Shown one piece after another: positions 49,287 to 57,932 of a stretch of DNA of 64,000 bases. The translations under genes were made by a program, and so were the position numbers. Location of the stretch: positions 1-64,000 of the forward strand of contig NZ_WHOA01000263.1 of NCBI RefSeq assembly GCF_013141715.1. Direction: 5' to 3'. The notes under the pieces were generated by a model. The model did no database searches. It had not been told where the DNA came from and saw nothing but the letters and a program-made list of their open reading frames with translations. The stretch comes from Paenibacillus phytorum. Lineage in GTDB: Bacteria > Bacillota > Bacilli > Paenibacillales > NBRC-103111. Positions within the stretch are counted from its first letter, which is position 1. Each line of letters opens with the position of its first letter.

Positions 49287-50252
49287 TTAAGGCAAGTAGC
49301 TGCGAATAACCGTCATGCTGCCTTCAAGTGCATAGCTGCCAAGATCGGCTGGAAGCAGGAAGCAATCGCCAGGCTTCGTGGAGATGCTGCCATCTGTCCA
49401 CTGGAGGGTTCCGTTACCGTCTGCAATAACGAGGATGACGAAGCTTTCAGGAGAAGTGCTTAGCTCCCATTTCGGTCCTACTAGGCCTTTTTCCACGGTG
49501 AAGAAAGGAGACTCGGCAAGTGTTAACCAAGTACCGGCTTCATTCAAATCTGTTTTCATGAAAGTGGAGCCGGAGCCTTCATACGCGATAACGTTGAGCG
49601 AATCTTCAATATGAAGATCACGAGGCTTACCGTCCAGTCCAGGACGATTATAATCGTACAAACGATAGGTTGTATCGGAATTTTGCTGAATCTCGGCAAC
49701 TAGGACGCCAGCGCCAAGAGCATGGACAGTTCCTGCTGGGATGTAAAAGGAATCACCGGCTTCAACAGGCACTTCCTGTAAGCAGTCCAAAATGCGGTTC
49801 TCTGCAATTGCTTGAGCTAAACTTTCACGTGTAACGCCTTCTTGCATGCCGTATATAATTTTGGCGCCGGGCTTGGCATCAAGGATGTACCACATCTCTG
49901 TTTTGCCGAGCTCGCCGGTAGCCAAATTCTTGTAATGATCATTCGGATGTACTTGTACGGAAAGATCGTCTTCGCAATCCAATAACTTGATGAGTAGTGG
50001 GAAACGGCCGTTTTTCTCGGAAAATCCTTTCGTGCCGAACAACGTTTTGCCGTATTTCTCGCGAATTTCGTCTAGACCAAGGCCTGCTAATTCCCCATTA
50101 ATAACCTTCGTCGTTCCATTCGGGTGATCGCCAATCATCCAGCCTTCGCCAATAGCGCCTTCTGGAAGCTGAAAACCAAACTTTTCTAGGGCTCTTCCAC
50201 CCCAGACACGTTCTTTCATTTCAGGTTGAAATTGAAGCGGGTATGATTTCAC
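49287..50252 (-). CDS. manA: Mannose-6-phosphate isomerase, class I
   Basis: Interconverts mannose 6-phosphate and fructose 6-phosphate, 321 residues. The cupin fold has ERVWGGRALEKFGFQLPEG, LLDCEDDLSVQVHPNDHY (zinc ligands), KTEMWYIL (Glu ligand) and FYIPAGTVHALGAGVLVAEI (His). It is of the short Bacillus type (ManA/Pmi). AGAAAGTAGGGATAG precedes the ATG. Mannose phosphate could feed the mannosyltransferase-like proteins in this window. Confidence 0.93.
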   Translation of the reverse strand: MKSYPLQFQPEMKERVWGGRALEKFGFQLPEGAIGEGWMIGDHPNGTTKVINGELAGLGLDEIREKYGKTLFGTKGFSEKNGRFPLLIKLLDCEDDLSVQVHPNDHYKNLATGELGKTEMWYILDAKPGAKIIYGMQEGVTRESLAQAIAENRILDCLQEVPVEAGDSFYIPAGTVHALGAGVLVAEIQQNSDTTYRLYDYNRPGLDGKPRDLHIEDSLNVIAYEGSGSTFMKTDLNEAGTWLTLAESPFFTVEKGLVGPKWELSTSPESFVILVIADGNGTLQWTDGSISTKPGDCFLLPADLGSYALEGSMTVIRSYLP

Positions 50253-50327
50253 TAACTATCCCTACTTTCTTCTCTAATTTCTCCTACCTAATAGTGCTAA
50301 TGCACTCTCTAGCATTATATCATGCGT

Positions 50328-50906
50328 CTATCTTTTTTCTAGAGCTAAGAGATAGGGAGCATGCGTGCTGGTATTCATGAATTGGTACCGCAGCACCTGA
50401 AAGGCTGCAAGCGGAAGGAGCTGGGCCCAGCTTTCGACGGCCGCAGCTTCTTCCGAACCTCCATCGTGTCCGCTGTAGAGCACGATGGTCACGATACCGC
50501 CTTTGCGGAGCAGGCGGAGGGCAGCCTCGAGAGCAGGAATGGTGGATTCCTGCTTCGTAATGGTTGCCGGATCCGCGCCGGGCAGGTAGCCGAGATTGAA
50601 CGTGACCGCGGCGACCTTGCCGTGGCGGTCCTGCGGCACAGCCGCCTCCATGAGCGCATGGCTGCATAGGCTCATGTGCACACAAGAAGATGCGTCTGGA
50701 AGTTCTTTTTCCAGACGCATCTTTGTTTGATCCAGTGCTTGCTGCTGGATATCGAAGCCGTAAACGCTGCCGCGGGTGCCTACCAGCTTCGCTAAGAACA
50801 AGGCATCTACGCCGTTGCCAAGGGTCGCGTCGACGACGGTATCACCCGGCTGAGCCCGCTGATTAATGAGTTGATGAGCAAAACTTAGTACCGAAACAAA
50901 ACCCAT
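50328..50906 (-). CDS. mnmM: YtqB/MnmM-type tRNA methyltransferase
   Basis: A SAM-dependent methyltransferase of the rRNA_methylase (YtqB) family, 192 residues from ATG 50906, which has GGAGGG ten bases upstream; the longer reading begins at 50924. Motifs: VVDATLGNGVDALFLA (SAM), YGFDIQQQALDQTKMRL, FNLGYLPGAD and IVLYSGHDGG. B. subtilis YtqB has been reported as the 5-aminomethyl-2-thiouridine methyltransferase MnmM of tRNA. The radical SAM gene ytqA lies nearby on the same strand, with a cytochrome c gene between. Confidence 0.82.
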   Translation of the reverse strand: MGFVSVLSFAHQLINQRAQPGDTVVDATLGNGVDALFLAKLVGTRGSVYGFDIQQQALDQTKMRLEKELPDASSCVHMSLCSHALMEAAVPQDRHGKVAAVTFNLGYLPGADPATITKQESTIPALEAALRLLRKGGIVTIVLYSGHDGGSEEAAAVESWAQLLPLAAFQVLRYQFMNTSTHAPYLLALEKR

Positions 50907-50937
50907 GCGATGAAAGCCCTCCATGCTGCTTATACGA

Positions 50938-51534
50938 TCATTTTTTGTCTGCTAGCCATGCGGCTAGCACTTCGATTTCTTCGGATTTCAGTGCGCTTTT
51001 GAAAGGTGGCATATCGCCTTTACCTCCCATGATCTGCGCAATGATCTCATCCTTGGTTTTGTGCGAACCGACCTTCGTCAGGTTCGGCCCGAAGTCGCCT
51101 GCAAGCCCTGCCCCGTGGCAGGACATGCAGTTGTCCTTGTACAGCACCTGCGCCTGCGCTGCGGTGCTGGTGCCGCCATCCGCAGGCTTAGCGGATGGGG
51201 ATGGCGCCGCGCTGGCAGGCGCTGGCGTTGCAGTCGGCGCCGGCTTCGCCGTAGCCGTCTCTTTCAATGCTGGCGTCGCCGCGGCAGCAGTCGGTTTCGC
51301 TGTCGCCGCTGCGCTCGGCTGCGGAGTGCTGCTTGCCGCCGGCTGCACCGTAGCGGCTGCCGGTGTTGCCGGCGCCGCAGCAACCGGCGACGCACTTACT
51401 ACCGCCGTCGGTGACGTTGACGGCGCCACAGAACTTGGCGCCACGGCAACTGGCGCCGGCTCCCCTCCGCATCCAGCCACAACTAGCATCATCCCAACAA
51501 TGGCTGCTTGAGCTCGTTTCATCATCATGATCAT
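50938..51534 (-). CDS. Lipoprotein cytochrome c with long Ala/Pro/Ser/Thr linker
   Basis: A 198-residue lipoprotein: lipobox VVAGC, then about 95 residues of Ala, Pro, Ser, Thr and Val (wall-spanning type linker), then a cytochrome c domain with CMSCHGAGLAGDFGPNL, axial Met in GGKGDMPPFK and end AAWLADKK. It is the third member of this kind in the window, with the longest linker. The start may be the ATG at 51534 or 51528; AAAGGAG precedes. It is GC-rich, unlike flanking genes, and stands between ytqB and ytqA. Confidence 0.9.
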   Translation of the reverse strand: MIMMMKRAQAAIVGMMLVVAGCGGEPAPVAVAPSSVAPSTSPTAVVSASPVAAAPATPAAATVQPAASSTPQPSAAATAKPTAAAATPALKETATAKPAPTATPAPASAAPSPSAKPADGGTSTAAQAQVLYKDNCMSCHGAGLAGDFGPNLTKVGSHKTKDEIIAQIMGGKGDMPPFKSALKSEEIEVLAAWLADKK

Positions 51535-51589
51535 CCATCTCCTTTAGTCATTCTACCTATATAAAGGAAACGGATAATAATCTATTTTG

Positions 51590-51662
51590 GTTTTATGTGT
51601 TTATATGTTTATATGTTTATGGGTTTATATGTTTATGGGTTTTATGTGTTTATGTTTTCGTT
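51590..51662. repeat. TTTATATG/TTTATGGG simple repeat
   Basis: Seven or eight imperfect units of the octamer fill the gap between the cytochrome c start and the ytqA stop. Confidence 0.85.
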
Positions 51663-51666
51663 ACAT

Positions 51667-52632
51667 TTATCTTTGGTCGACCTTACCCTTCCAAAGTTTA
51701 CCCTGCCAAGTATTTCTTTCTTTCAAAAGGCTGTCAAAAGCATTCAGCACTTCCCACTTTTTGAGGCTCCACATCGGACCAATCAGTAGATCGCGGGGCG
51801 CATCTCCAGTAAGGCGATGGACAATCATTTCCGGTGGCAGAAATTCGAGCGTATCAACGATAAGCTTCACATATTCGTCTTTTTCCAGGAACTGTAGCAA
51901 GCCGGCTTCGTATTGTTTCACCATAGGTGTTTTACGCATTAAATGAAGTAAATGGATTTTAATGCCTTGAACATCCATTTGAGCGACTGCTCGTCCGGTA
52001 TCCAGCATCATTTCGTGGGTCTCCCCAGGTAATCCATAAATAATGTGTGCACAGGTGCGAATATTATGCTTTCGAAGCTTGGCAACTGCATCCAAATAGC
52101 ATTGCGTGTCGTGAGCACGATTGATGAGTTCAGAGGTTGATTCGTGAACGGTTTGAAGGCCCATTTCGACCCATAAATAGGTACGTTCATTCAACTCCGC
52201 CAAGTATTGGATCACATCATCTGGTAAACAATCCGGTCTGGTAGCAATGGATAAACCCACAACGCCTGGCTGTTTTAAAATAACTTCATAATATTCCCGC
52301 AGCTCCTCAACTGGTGCATACGTATTTGTGTAAGCTTGAAAGTAGCCGATATATTGGGCTTCCGGCCATTTCTGATGCTGGAGATCACGAATCTTATTAA
52401 ATTGGGTAACTAGATCATCGCGGCGGCTTCCCGCAAAGTCACCGGATCCTCGCGAACTGCAAAACGTGCAGCCGCCGGTTGCGATATTACCATCACGATT
52501 AGGACAAGTAAAACCTGCATCCAGCATGACTTTAAAAACCTTCCCGCCGAAAGCTTCACGCATTTCATAATTCCATGTATGGAAACGTTTGTCCCCCCAT
52601 AATTGAGGCGACTCCTGAATAATTGTAGACAT
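51667..52632 (-). CDS. ytqA: TIGR01212-family radical SAM protein (YtqA-like)
   Basis: A 321-residue radical SAM protein. The cluster motif CPNRDGNIATGGCTFC (C-x8-C-x2-C, unusual spacing) is typical for TIGR01212, together with LWVEMGLQTVHESTSELINR and IRTCAHIIYGLPGETHEMML. B. subtilis ytqA is linked by position to ytqB and its product has been proposed to act in the same tRNA wobble modification. AAAGGAG seven bases before the ATG confirms the start. Confidence 0.9.
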   Translation of the reverse strand: MSTIIQESPQLWGDKRFHTWNYEMREAFGGKVFKVMLDAGFTCPNRDGNIATGGCTFCSSRGSGDFAGSRRDDLVTQFNKIRDLQHQKWPEAQYIGYFQAYTNTYAPVEELREYYEVILKQPGVVGLSIATRPDCLPDDVIQYLAELNERTYLWVEMGLQTVHESTSELINRAHDTQCYLDAVAKLRKHNIRTCAHIIYGLPGETHEMMLDTGRAVAQMDVQGIKIHLLHLMRKTPMVKQYEAGLLQFLEKDEYVKLIVDTLEFLPPEMIVHRLTGDAPRDLLIGPMWSLKKWEVLNAFDSLLKERNTWQGKLWKGKVDQR

Positions 52633-52782
52633 ATGGTTGCTCCTTTCTTTCCAACCTAATTGTAGCGAAATTGAAGCATGAAAGCGACCCCTGCCTTTCC
52701 AAGAAGTTCCCCGTTAAAAGGGAGCCATACGGAGCATGATAACTTTGCATAACTATTACATGCCGAAAGGGGATTTGAACAA

Positions 52783-53328
52783 GTGAAAAAGTTTCGTACA
52801 ATTACTTTGGCGGTAGCTCTGACAACAGCATTAAGCTTTGGGGCATCTAGTGCAATGGCTAACACAATAATGGGGACAACGCCAAGTGCTACACCAGGAA
52901 CAACGGGGACAGGAACTACGACAACATCGGGATATACAGGAAGTAATTATGACGCGACGGTAGGTACTGGTACTACTGGTACTACTGGTACTACTGGTAC
53001 AACTGGTGTTACCGGTACTTACGGTACTACTGGTACTACTGGTACAACTGGCCCCTATACGGGATACGGTACTGGTACAGGTTCCTATTCTGGGACTGGC
53101 ACAGGTACTGGTATTAGAACTCATATCAATGAATATAGCAACAACATGATGGACCGAATGAGTACTAAGGGTACACACACTGGGAATTATGATACTTCAT
53201 CTTATCGAACTTACGCGACTACCCCAACAAGTGGCAATCGTACGAATTGGGGATGGCTTGGTCTATTAGGTCTGTTAGGCTTAACTGGCCTAAGAGGGAA
53301 AGACAAACGAAGAGATGAAGCTAGATAA
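52783..53328 (+). CDS. Secreted Gly-Thr repeat protein with WGxxGxxG C-terminal sorting-like signal
   Basis: A 181-residue protein: signal peptide (cut near SSAMA-NT), a collagen-like Gly-Thr-x triplet region (residues about 40-115, TGTTGTTGTTGVTGTYGTTG), a spacer, then WGWLGLLGLLGLTGLRGKDKRR, matching the WGxxGxxG type of C-terminal anchor (motif, hydrophobic helix, basic end). It is probably retained at the membrane or wall. The GTG start has AAAGGGGA. Length of the triplet tract may vary between strains. Confidence 0.78.
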   Translation: MKKFRTITLAVALTTALSFGASSAMANTIMGTTPSATPGTTGTGTTTTSGYTGSNYDATVGTGTTGTTGTTGTTGVTGTYGTTGTTGTTGPYTGYGTGTGSYSGTGTGTGIRTHINEYSNNMMDRMSTKGTHTGNYDTSSYRTYATTPTSGNRTNWGWLGLLGLLGLTGLRGKDKRRDEAR

Positions 53329-53341
53329 ATAGCTATTATTT

Positions 53342-53376
53342 TAATGCGCCTTCCAAATGGAGGGCGTTTTTCTTTG
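53342..53376 (+). terminator. Terminator after WGxxGxxG gene
   Basis: GCGCC-TCC and GGA-GGCG arms with loop AAAT and five Ts. Confidence 0.75.
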
Positions 53377-53452
53377 TCGCTAGCATGATCTGCCATTCAT
53401 AAAGAAAATCATCCTAACGAAAGCTATCATTAATGAGGCAGAAGGAAAGCAG

Positions 53453-53662
53453 GTGAATGAGTTGGTTAAGATGTCCCTAGATACCGATACGTTATCCGTC
53501 GAGTTGACCATTAAAGAAGCATTCGCTTTGAGCAGTGGCGTGAAATACGCTGCAGACCCAAGTATATCGAAGAACGCAAGACGAAAAGTACTGCGGTCTT
53601 TGGATCAAAAGCTGTTTCCAGCCACATCGAATACCATTGATTATCATACACTGGAAGTGTAA
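53453..53662 (+). CDS. Small unrecognised protein
   Basis: A 69-residue protein with GTG start and AAGGAAAG site. One helical domain: VELTIKEAFALSSGVKYAAD, then SISKNARRKVLRSLDQKL. No family is recognised. It stands 75 bp before trmB on the same strand. Confidence 0.55.
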   Translation: MNELVKMSLDTDTLSVELTIKEAFALSSGVKYAADPSISKNARRKVLRSLDQKLFPATSNTIDYHTLEV

Positions 53663-53737
53663 TTCCCTTTGATTTTTTTCCTCGAATCGTCTATGATTTG
53701 TATTCGATAGCTTGTACGTGTAGGAGGCAAAAAGTAG

Positions 53738-54469
53738 ATGCGTTTACGGGGAAGAAAAGGAATTCGAGAAGATATAGAACGTCAAAAGGAACTCGTTGTA
53801 TTAAATGCCAAGGAATATAAAGGCAAATGGGCCGAGTTATTCGGTAACAACAACCCGATTCATGCCGAGCTTGGGATGGGTAAAGGGCGCTTCATTAGTG
53901 AAATGAGTAAGAAATATCCGAACATTAATTTCATTGGTGTTGATATGTATGACGAGTTGATTCGCAAAGCAAGTGAGAAAGCAAAGAATGCTCATGAAAT
54001 CAAGACGGATGATGAGGCGGAGTCTGCGCCAAGCATTCCGAATTTGAAGCTCATGCTTTTCAATATCGAACATATTGAGGAAGCTTTTGCTGAAGGTGAA
54101 TTAGAGCGGGTTTATTTGAATTTCAGTGATCCATGGCCGAAGAAAAAGCATGCTCGCAGACGTTTAACGCATCCTGGCTTTGTTGAGAAATATCAGCAAA
54201 TATTAAATGCGAACGGCGAGATTCATTTGAAAACCGATTCGCAATCATTGTTCGAATTCTCGCTTAATTCTTTTGCCGATATGGGACTGAGAATGCGAAA
54301 TATTTCCTTAAACCTGCATGTGGATGGGATTCATCCTGACCATGTTATGACAGAATACGAAACGAAGTTCGCCGGACAAGGCATGAACATTCATCGTTGT
54401 GAAGTGGTTATTGGCGAAAAAGTGCTTGCGTCACATCTGGAGCAGTTGAACAAAGCTAAATCGGAATAG
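53738..54469 (+). CDS. trmB: tRNA (guanine-N7-)-methyltransferase TrmB
   Basis: Methylates G46 of tRNA. A 243-residue class I methyltransferase with MRLRGRKGIREDIERQKELV, HAELGMGKGRFISEMSKKYP (SAM), FIGVDMYDELIRKA and the signature LNFSDPWPKKKHARRRLTHP. An acidic stretch (DDEAESAPS) is inserted after motif I. TAGGAGG precedes the ATG. A strong terminator follows. Confidence 0.96.
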   Translation: MRLRGRKGIREDIERQKELVVLNAKEYKGKWAELFGNNNPIHAELGMGKGRFISEMSKKYPNINFIGVDMYDELIRKASEKAKNAHEIKTDDEAESAPSIPNLKLMLFNIEHIEEAFAEGELERVYLNFSDPWPKKKHARRRLTHPGFVEKYQQILNANGEIHLKTDSQSLFEFSLNSFADMGLRMRNISLNLHVDGIHPDHVMTEYETKFAGQGMNIHRCEVVIGEKVLASHLEQLNKAKSE

Positions 54470-54483
54470 GTTTATAAACAAGA

Positions 54484-54527
54484 AAAAGCTAATCTTCCAC
54501 TACTGCGGTAGGAGATTAGCTTTTTTT
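54484..54527. terminator. Terminator between trmB and UgtP-like gene
   Basis: AAAAAGCTAATCT and its complement, loop of about 16 bases, followed by seven Ts; serves both convergent genes. Confidence 0.85.
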
Positions 54528-54539
54528 GTTTTACACGAA

Positions 54540-55670
54540 TCACCCGAGCAATTGCATAATGACCTCTGAACAATCAGCTGAGGGAAGATACATCTTCTTT
54601 TTATGATAATTAGAAACGCGCTTAGCCTCTACATCCGTGTAGCGACTTGCCAGCATCGATAACCAGTTCGCAATTGTATCTGCAGATCGGATCGGTTCGC
54701 CAAAGCCAAGCTGTGTAAAATAGTGGACATTCTCTTCTTCCTGACCCGGTATCGGATCGTAGAACAGCATAGGGATCGACTTTGCAAGCCCTTCTGAGCA
54801 GGTCATACCCCCAGGTTTCGTAACGAGCAAATCGGAAGCTTCCATCAGCTTGCCGATTTCTTGGGTAAACCCAAGCAAATGGATATTGGGATGCTGATAT
54901 CTGGTGTCCATCGCCAGCTTTGCTAATGCTTTCTCATTATTGCCTAAGCAAAATATAAATTGGATCCGATCTCTCCATGTGATCAGGTGCTCACTGAGCG
55001 AATCGCCGCCGATTAATCCCCAGCCACCTCCCATAACTAGTACGGTAGGCAGAGATGCCAGCTGGAATTGTAGTCGAATCATCGATTTATCGTGGGCAAC
55101 ACGAAAGCTTGGATGAACAGGAATTCCTGTAATTTCGACTTGAGCTGCCGTGATACCGCGGCCCAGCAGTTTATTTTTGACGTCTTCTGTCGAAACCATA
55201 TATTTATTTACTTCTCTACTGACCCAAGTTCCATGGACATCGTAGTCCGTAATGACCGTGCATAGCGGAATGTCTAAGCCGGCTCTTTTCAACCTAGATA
55301 CCACAACACTGGGAAAAGGATGTGTGCAGACAATAGCTTGAGGAGCCCACTTTTGGATAATCGCCGCTGTCTGTGCATAAAAAATGCGATGTAAGGCCAA
55401 TTGCGTCAAGCGGTTGAGCGATTTTTTGTATTGAGAGCGGTACAATCGGCCGTACAGCTTGGGTTGAGAGGTTAGTGTCTTTTTGTAAGCATGGATGATC
55501 CAAGGTGCTAATGTCGGGTGCAGGAATGAGCCTAATTCTAATACACGTGTTTCGATTGTAGAACAACGCTGCTCTAAGCTTACGGCAAGTGCATAAGCCG
55601 CTTGCGTATGTCCGGCTCCGAAGCCTTCGGAAAGAATGAGAACCCGTTTTTTACCATGCAAGACATCCAT
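54540..55670 (-). CDS. UgtP-like processive diacylglycerol glycosyltransferase
   Basis: A 376-residue GT28/MGDG synthase-type enzyme. The N-terminal domain begins KKRVLILSEGFGAGHTQAAY and has VCTHPFPSVVVSRLKRAGLD; the C-terminal donor domain has PTVLVMGGGWGL and SDLLVTKPGGMTCSEGLAKS. The family builds glucosyl-diacylglycerols used for membrane lipid and lipoteichoic acid anchors. The PAP2 gene upstream on the same strand is four bases away, so they form an operon. Confidence 0.85.
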   Translation of the reverse strand: MDVLHGKKRVLILSEGFGAGHTQAAYALAVSLEQRCSTIETRVLELGSFLHPTLAPWIIHAYKKTLTSQPKLYGRLYRSQYKKSLNRLTQLALHRIFYAQTAAIIQKWAPQAIVCTHPFPSVVVSRLKRAGLDIPLCTVITDYDVHGTWVSREVNKYMVSTEDVKNKLLGRGITAAQVEITGIPVHPSFRVAHDKSMIRLQFQLASLPTVLVMGGGWGLIGGDSLSEHLITWRDRIQFIFCLGNNEKALAKLAMDTRYQHPNIHLLGFTQEIGKLMEASDLLVTKPGGMTCSEGLAKSIPMLFYDPIPGQEEENVHYFTQLGFGEPIRSADTIANWLSMLASRYTDVEAKRVSNYHKKKMYLPSADCSEVIMQLLG

Positions 55671-55674
55671 TCGT

Positions 55675-56202
55675 TTACCCCCAGAAAGCTACTGTCACTA
55701 GAGAAGCCGTCGTTCCAATTAAACATCCAACGATACAATCGGAAGGATAGTGCAGCCCTAGGTAGATACGTGATAGACCAACGATTAATGCGAGTGGTAT
55801 GAGAATAAGTCCAAGTACAGGCACGGCTGTAACAAAAGGAAAAATGATTGAGAAGATAGCGGTTGTATGCCCGGAAGGAAAGGAATGATCCGTTAGCGGG
55901 TTTTTATAAGTAATGGTTTGAGGGTGTACCAGGTAAGGCCTAAGTCTTGGGTATTTCTTTTTAATAATAGCAACTGGAATATGACTGATGGTTAAGGCAA
56001 GGAGAGCTTGAATACCTGCTGTTCGCAGTGGACCTTGCCCAAACAATGCAAAGCATAAGGATATCGCAATGGAGGCTGTGGCCCCGCCTAAATGTGTGAT
56101 TTTATTAAAGAAATGATCAAGGAAGAAGTGCTGGATACGTTGATTCACAAAGTGGAATACGCGTGTTTCATGATGCTGAAGCCAGTGTACGACCCTGCTC
56201 AT
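55675..56202 (-). CDS. PAP2-family lipid phosphatase
   Basis: A 175-residue membrane phosphatase with the three PAP2 motifs: KKKYPRLRP, DHSFPSGHTTAIF and SRIYLGLHYPSDCIVG. About five helices. Likely acts on undecaprenyl pyrophosphate or phosphatidate; joined with the UgtP-like gene, a diacylglycerol supply role is plausible. Divergent from the GT4 gene. Confidence 0.9.
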   Translation of the reverse strand: MSRVVHWLQHHETRVFHFVNQRIQHFFLDHFFNKITHLGGATASIAISLCFALFGQGPLRTAGIQALLALTISHIPVAIIKKKYPRLRPYLVHPQTITYKNPLTDHSFPSGHTTAIFSIIFPFVTAVPVLGLILIPLALIVGLSRIYLGLHYPSDCIVGCLIGTTASLVTVAFWG

Positions 56203-56392
56203 GAGTAGTAGCCTCCTTCGCTGCTTGGGTTACCTTCTTAAGTCTTATTGTAAAGAACATTTATTAAAGGAAGATTAACGCAGTAATAAATTTTAAGAAA
56301 TTTAATTTAACGTTCATCTGATCTCCCGATAACAATCCTATGCTAGCATGATGTGAATTAAGGGAATTGAAGGTAAATAGTAAAAGGGGCTG

Positions 56393-57577
56393 ATGAGGTT
56401 GAGAGTTGCCTTATTTACAGATACATTCCTGCCAGATGTAAATGGAGTTGCCAAGACACTTGGCAGATGGACGCGATTTTTGGAATCCAAAGATGTGGCC
56501 TGCAAAGTGTTTGCTCCTACTAGTATGACAGAAGGTGACAACGATCCGTTCCGTGTAGAACGTTTTTACAGTATTCCCTTTTTATTGTACCCCGAATGTC
56601 GCTTAGCTATCCCAAATCCCCTCAATGTTCGCAAATCCCTCCATGCCTTTCAGCCTACAATCATTCATTGTGCAACCCCTTTCAATTTGGGACTTTTTGG
56701 CTTGCACCATGCTCGCAAACACAAAACGCCATTAGTTGCGTCCTACCATACTCACTTCGACCAATATTTGAGTCATTATAAAATACCTTGGGTGGAGCCT
56801 ACGCTATGGAAATACATGCAATGGTTTCACCAAAGCTGTCAGAAGGTGTATGTGCCTTCGAAGTCTACCTTGCAGCATCTACAAGCCAAAGGGTTAAGTC
56901 ATTTAGAGATTTGGAGCCGCGGTGTCGACGCGGAACGTTTCCAGCCGATTGTCGACCGAAAGTCAGTACTCGGGACATATGGCGTTGATCCTGCAAAGTT
57001 CGTTATGCTTTATGTCGGGCGTTTAGCCCCTGAGAAGAGCGTAGAGGTCGCACTAGACAGTTTTACTGCACTGCCAGCTGCGATCAGAGATGATTGCCAT
57101 CTAATTATTGCTGGTGACGGACCGTCTGCCGGAGTGCTGCGCGAATGTTATGGAGGGGCTTCAGGAGTTACTTTTACCGGATTCGTTCAGGGGACACAGC
57201 TAGCTGAGCTCTATGCGGCTGCAGATGTGTTTCTTTTTCCTTCGGCGACAGAGACTTTCGGCAATGTTGTTCTGGAGTCAATGGCTTCTGGGACAACGGT
57301 GATTGGAGCTGCTGCAGGCGGGGTACAAGATACTATTGAGCATGAAGTGACGGGTTTACTCTGTCCGTCTGGCGATGTTGCTGTTTTCACACAAGCCATC
57401 GTAAGATTGTATGAATCACAGGAGACTCATCACAGACTGGCCATTGCAGGTAGGGAGTTTGCCCTGCGTCAATCTTGGGATCACATATTTAACCAATTGT
57501 TGGCCAGCTATGAAGAAGTGGCCTATAGGACATCTGCAAATCAGTCGCACTTACATTCAACACGTATGATCCAATAA
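56393..57577 (+). CDS. Glycosyltransferase family 4 (MgtA-like)
   Basis: A 394-residue GT-B enzyme: LRVALFTDTFLPDVNGVAKT (start typical of GDP-mannose-dependent mannosyltransferases), ASYHTHFDQYLSHYKIPW, VMLYVGRLAPEKSVEVALD, PSATETFGNVVLESMASG (EX7E) and AAAGGVQDTIEHE. It may add a sugar to a glycolipid or teichoic-type anchor together with the UgtP-like enzyme. AAAAGGGG precedes the ATG. Confidence 0.88.
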   Translation: MRLRVALFTDTFLPDVNGVAKTLGRWTRFLESKDVACKVFAPTSMTEGDNDPFRVERFYSIPFLLYPECRLAIPNPLNVRKSLHAFQPTIIHCATPFNLGLFGLHHARKHKTPLVASYHTHFDQYLSHYKIPWVEPTLWKYMQWFHQSCQKVYVPSKSTLQHLQAKGLSHLEIWSRGVDAERFQPIVDRKSVLGTYGVDPAKFVMLYVGRLAPEKSVEVALDSFTALPAAIRDDCHLIIAGDGPSAGVLRECYGGASGVTFTGFVQGTQLAELYAAADVFLFPSATETFGNVVLESMASGTTVIGAAAGGVQDTIEHEVTGLLCPSGDVAVFTQAIVRLYESQETHHRLAIAGREFALRQSWDHIFNQLLASYEEVAYRTSANQSHLHSTRMIQ

Positions 57578-57811
57578 TAGGGGCAGCCACGCAAAAGTTG
57601 TCAGGGACAGCTCAGGTGAATTATAATAAACCCCGTATCACATGGGGGCGGCTTGATCGTGTTCGTCTAAATGGTGAACTTTTGGTACACAATAAAATGA
57701 AAAACGTTGAAAACAGGACTTTAACGATCTGATTTCAAGCACATGCTGCATAGTCTGTGCGCTTTCCGCTCAAATCTCAGAGAAATGGCTTTTATTCCGT
57801 CATTGTGAACT

Positions 57812-57840
57812 TTGACAAATGGGTGGAAAGAGAGGAAAAT
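57812..57840 (+). promoter_or_regulatory. Candidate promoter for GT2 gene
   Basis: TTGACA and GAAAAT at 17-bp distance, 93 bp before the start of the GT2 gene. The rest of 57578-57932 shows nothing recognisable. Confidence 0.4.
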
Positions 57841-57932
57841 CAAGAACGGTTATTCACATGGTACATAAAACTGCGCATACGCGTATAAAAAGATAGCTTG
57901 TGTGCATAAACAAAAAAGGGGGACTTTGCTTC

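Noticed and set aside
50945..51511. 188-codon Ala/Gly-rich plus-strand frame
   Set aside because: It is the mirror of the Ala/Pro/Ser/Thr linker of the minus-strand cytochrome c gene; GC-rich sequence keeps all frames open.
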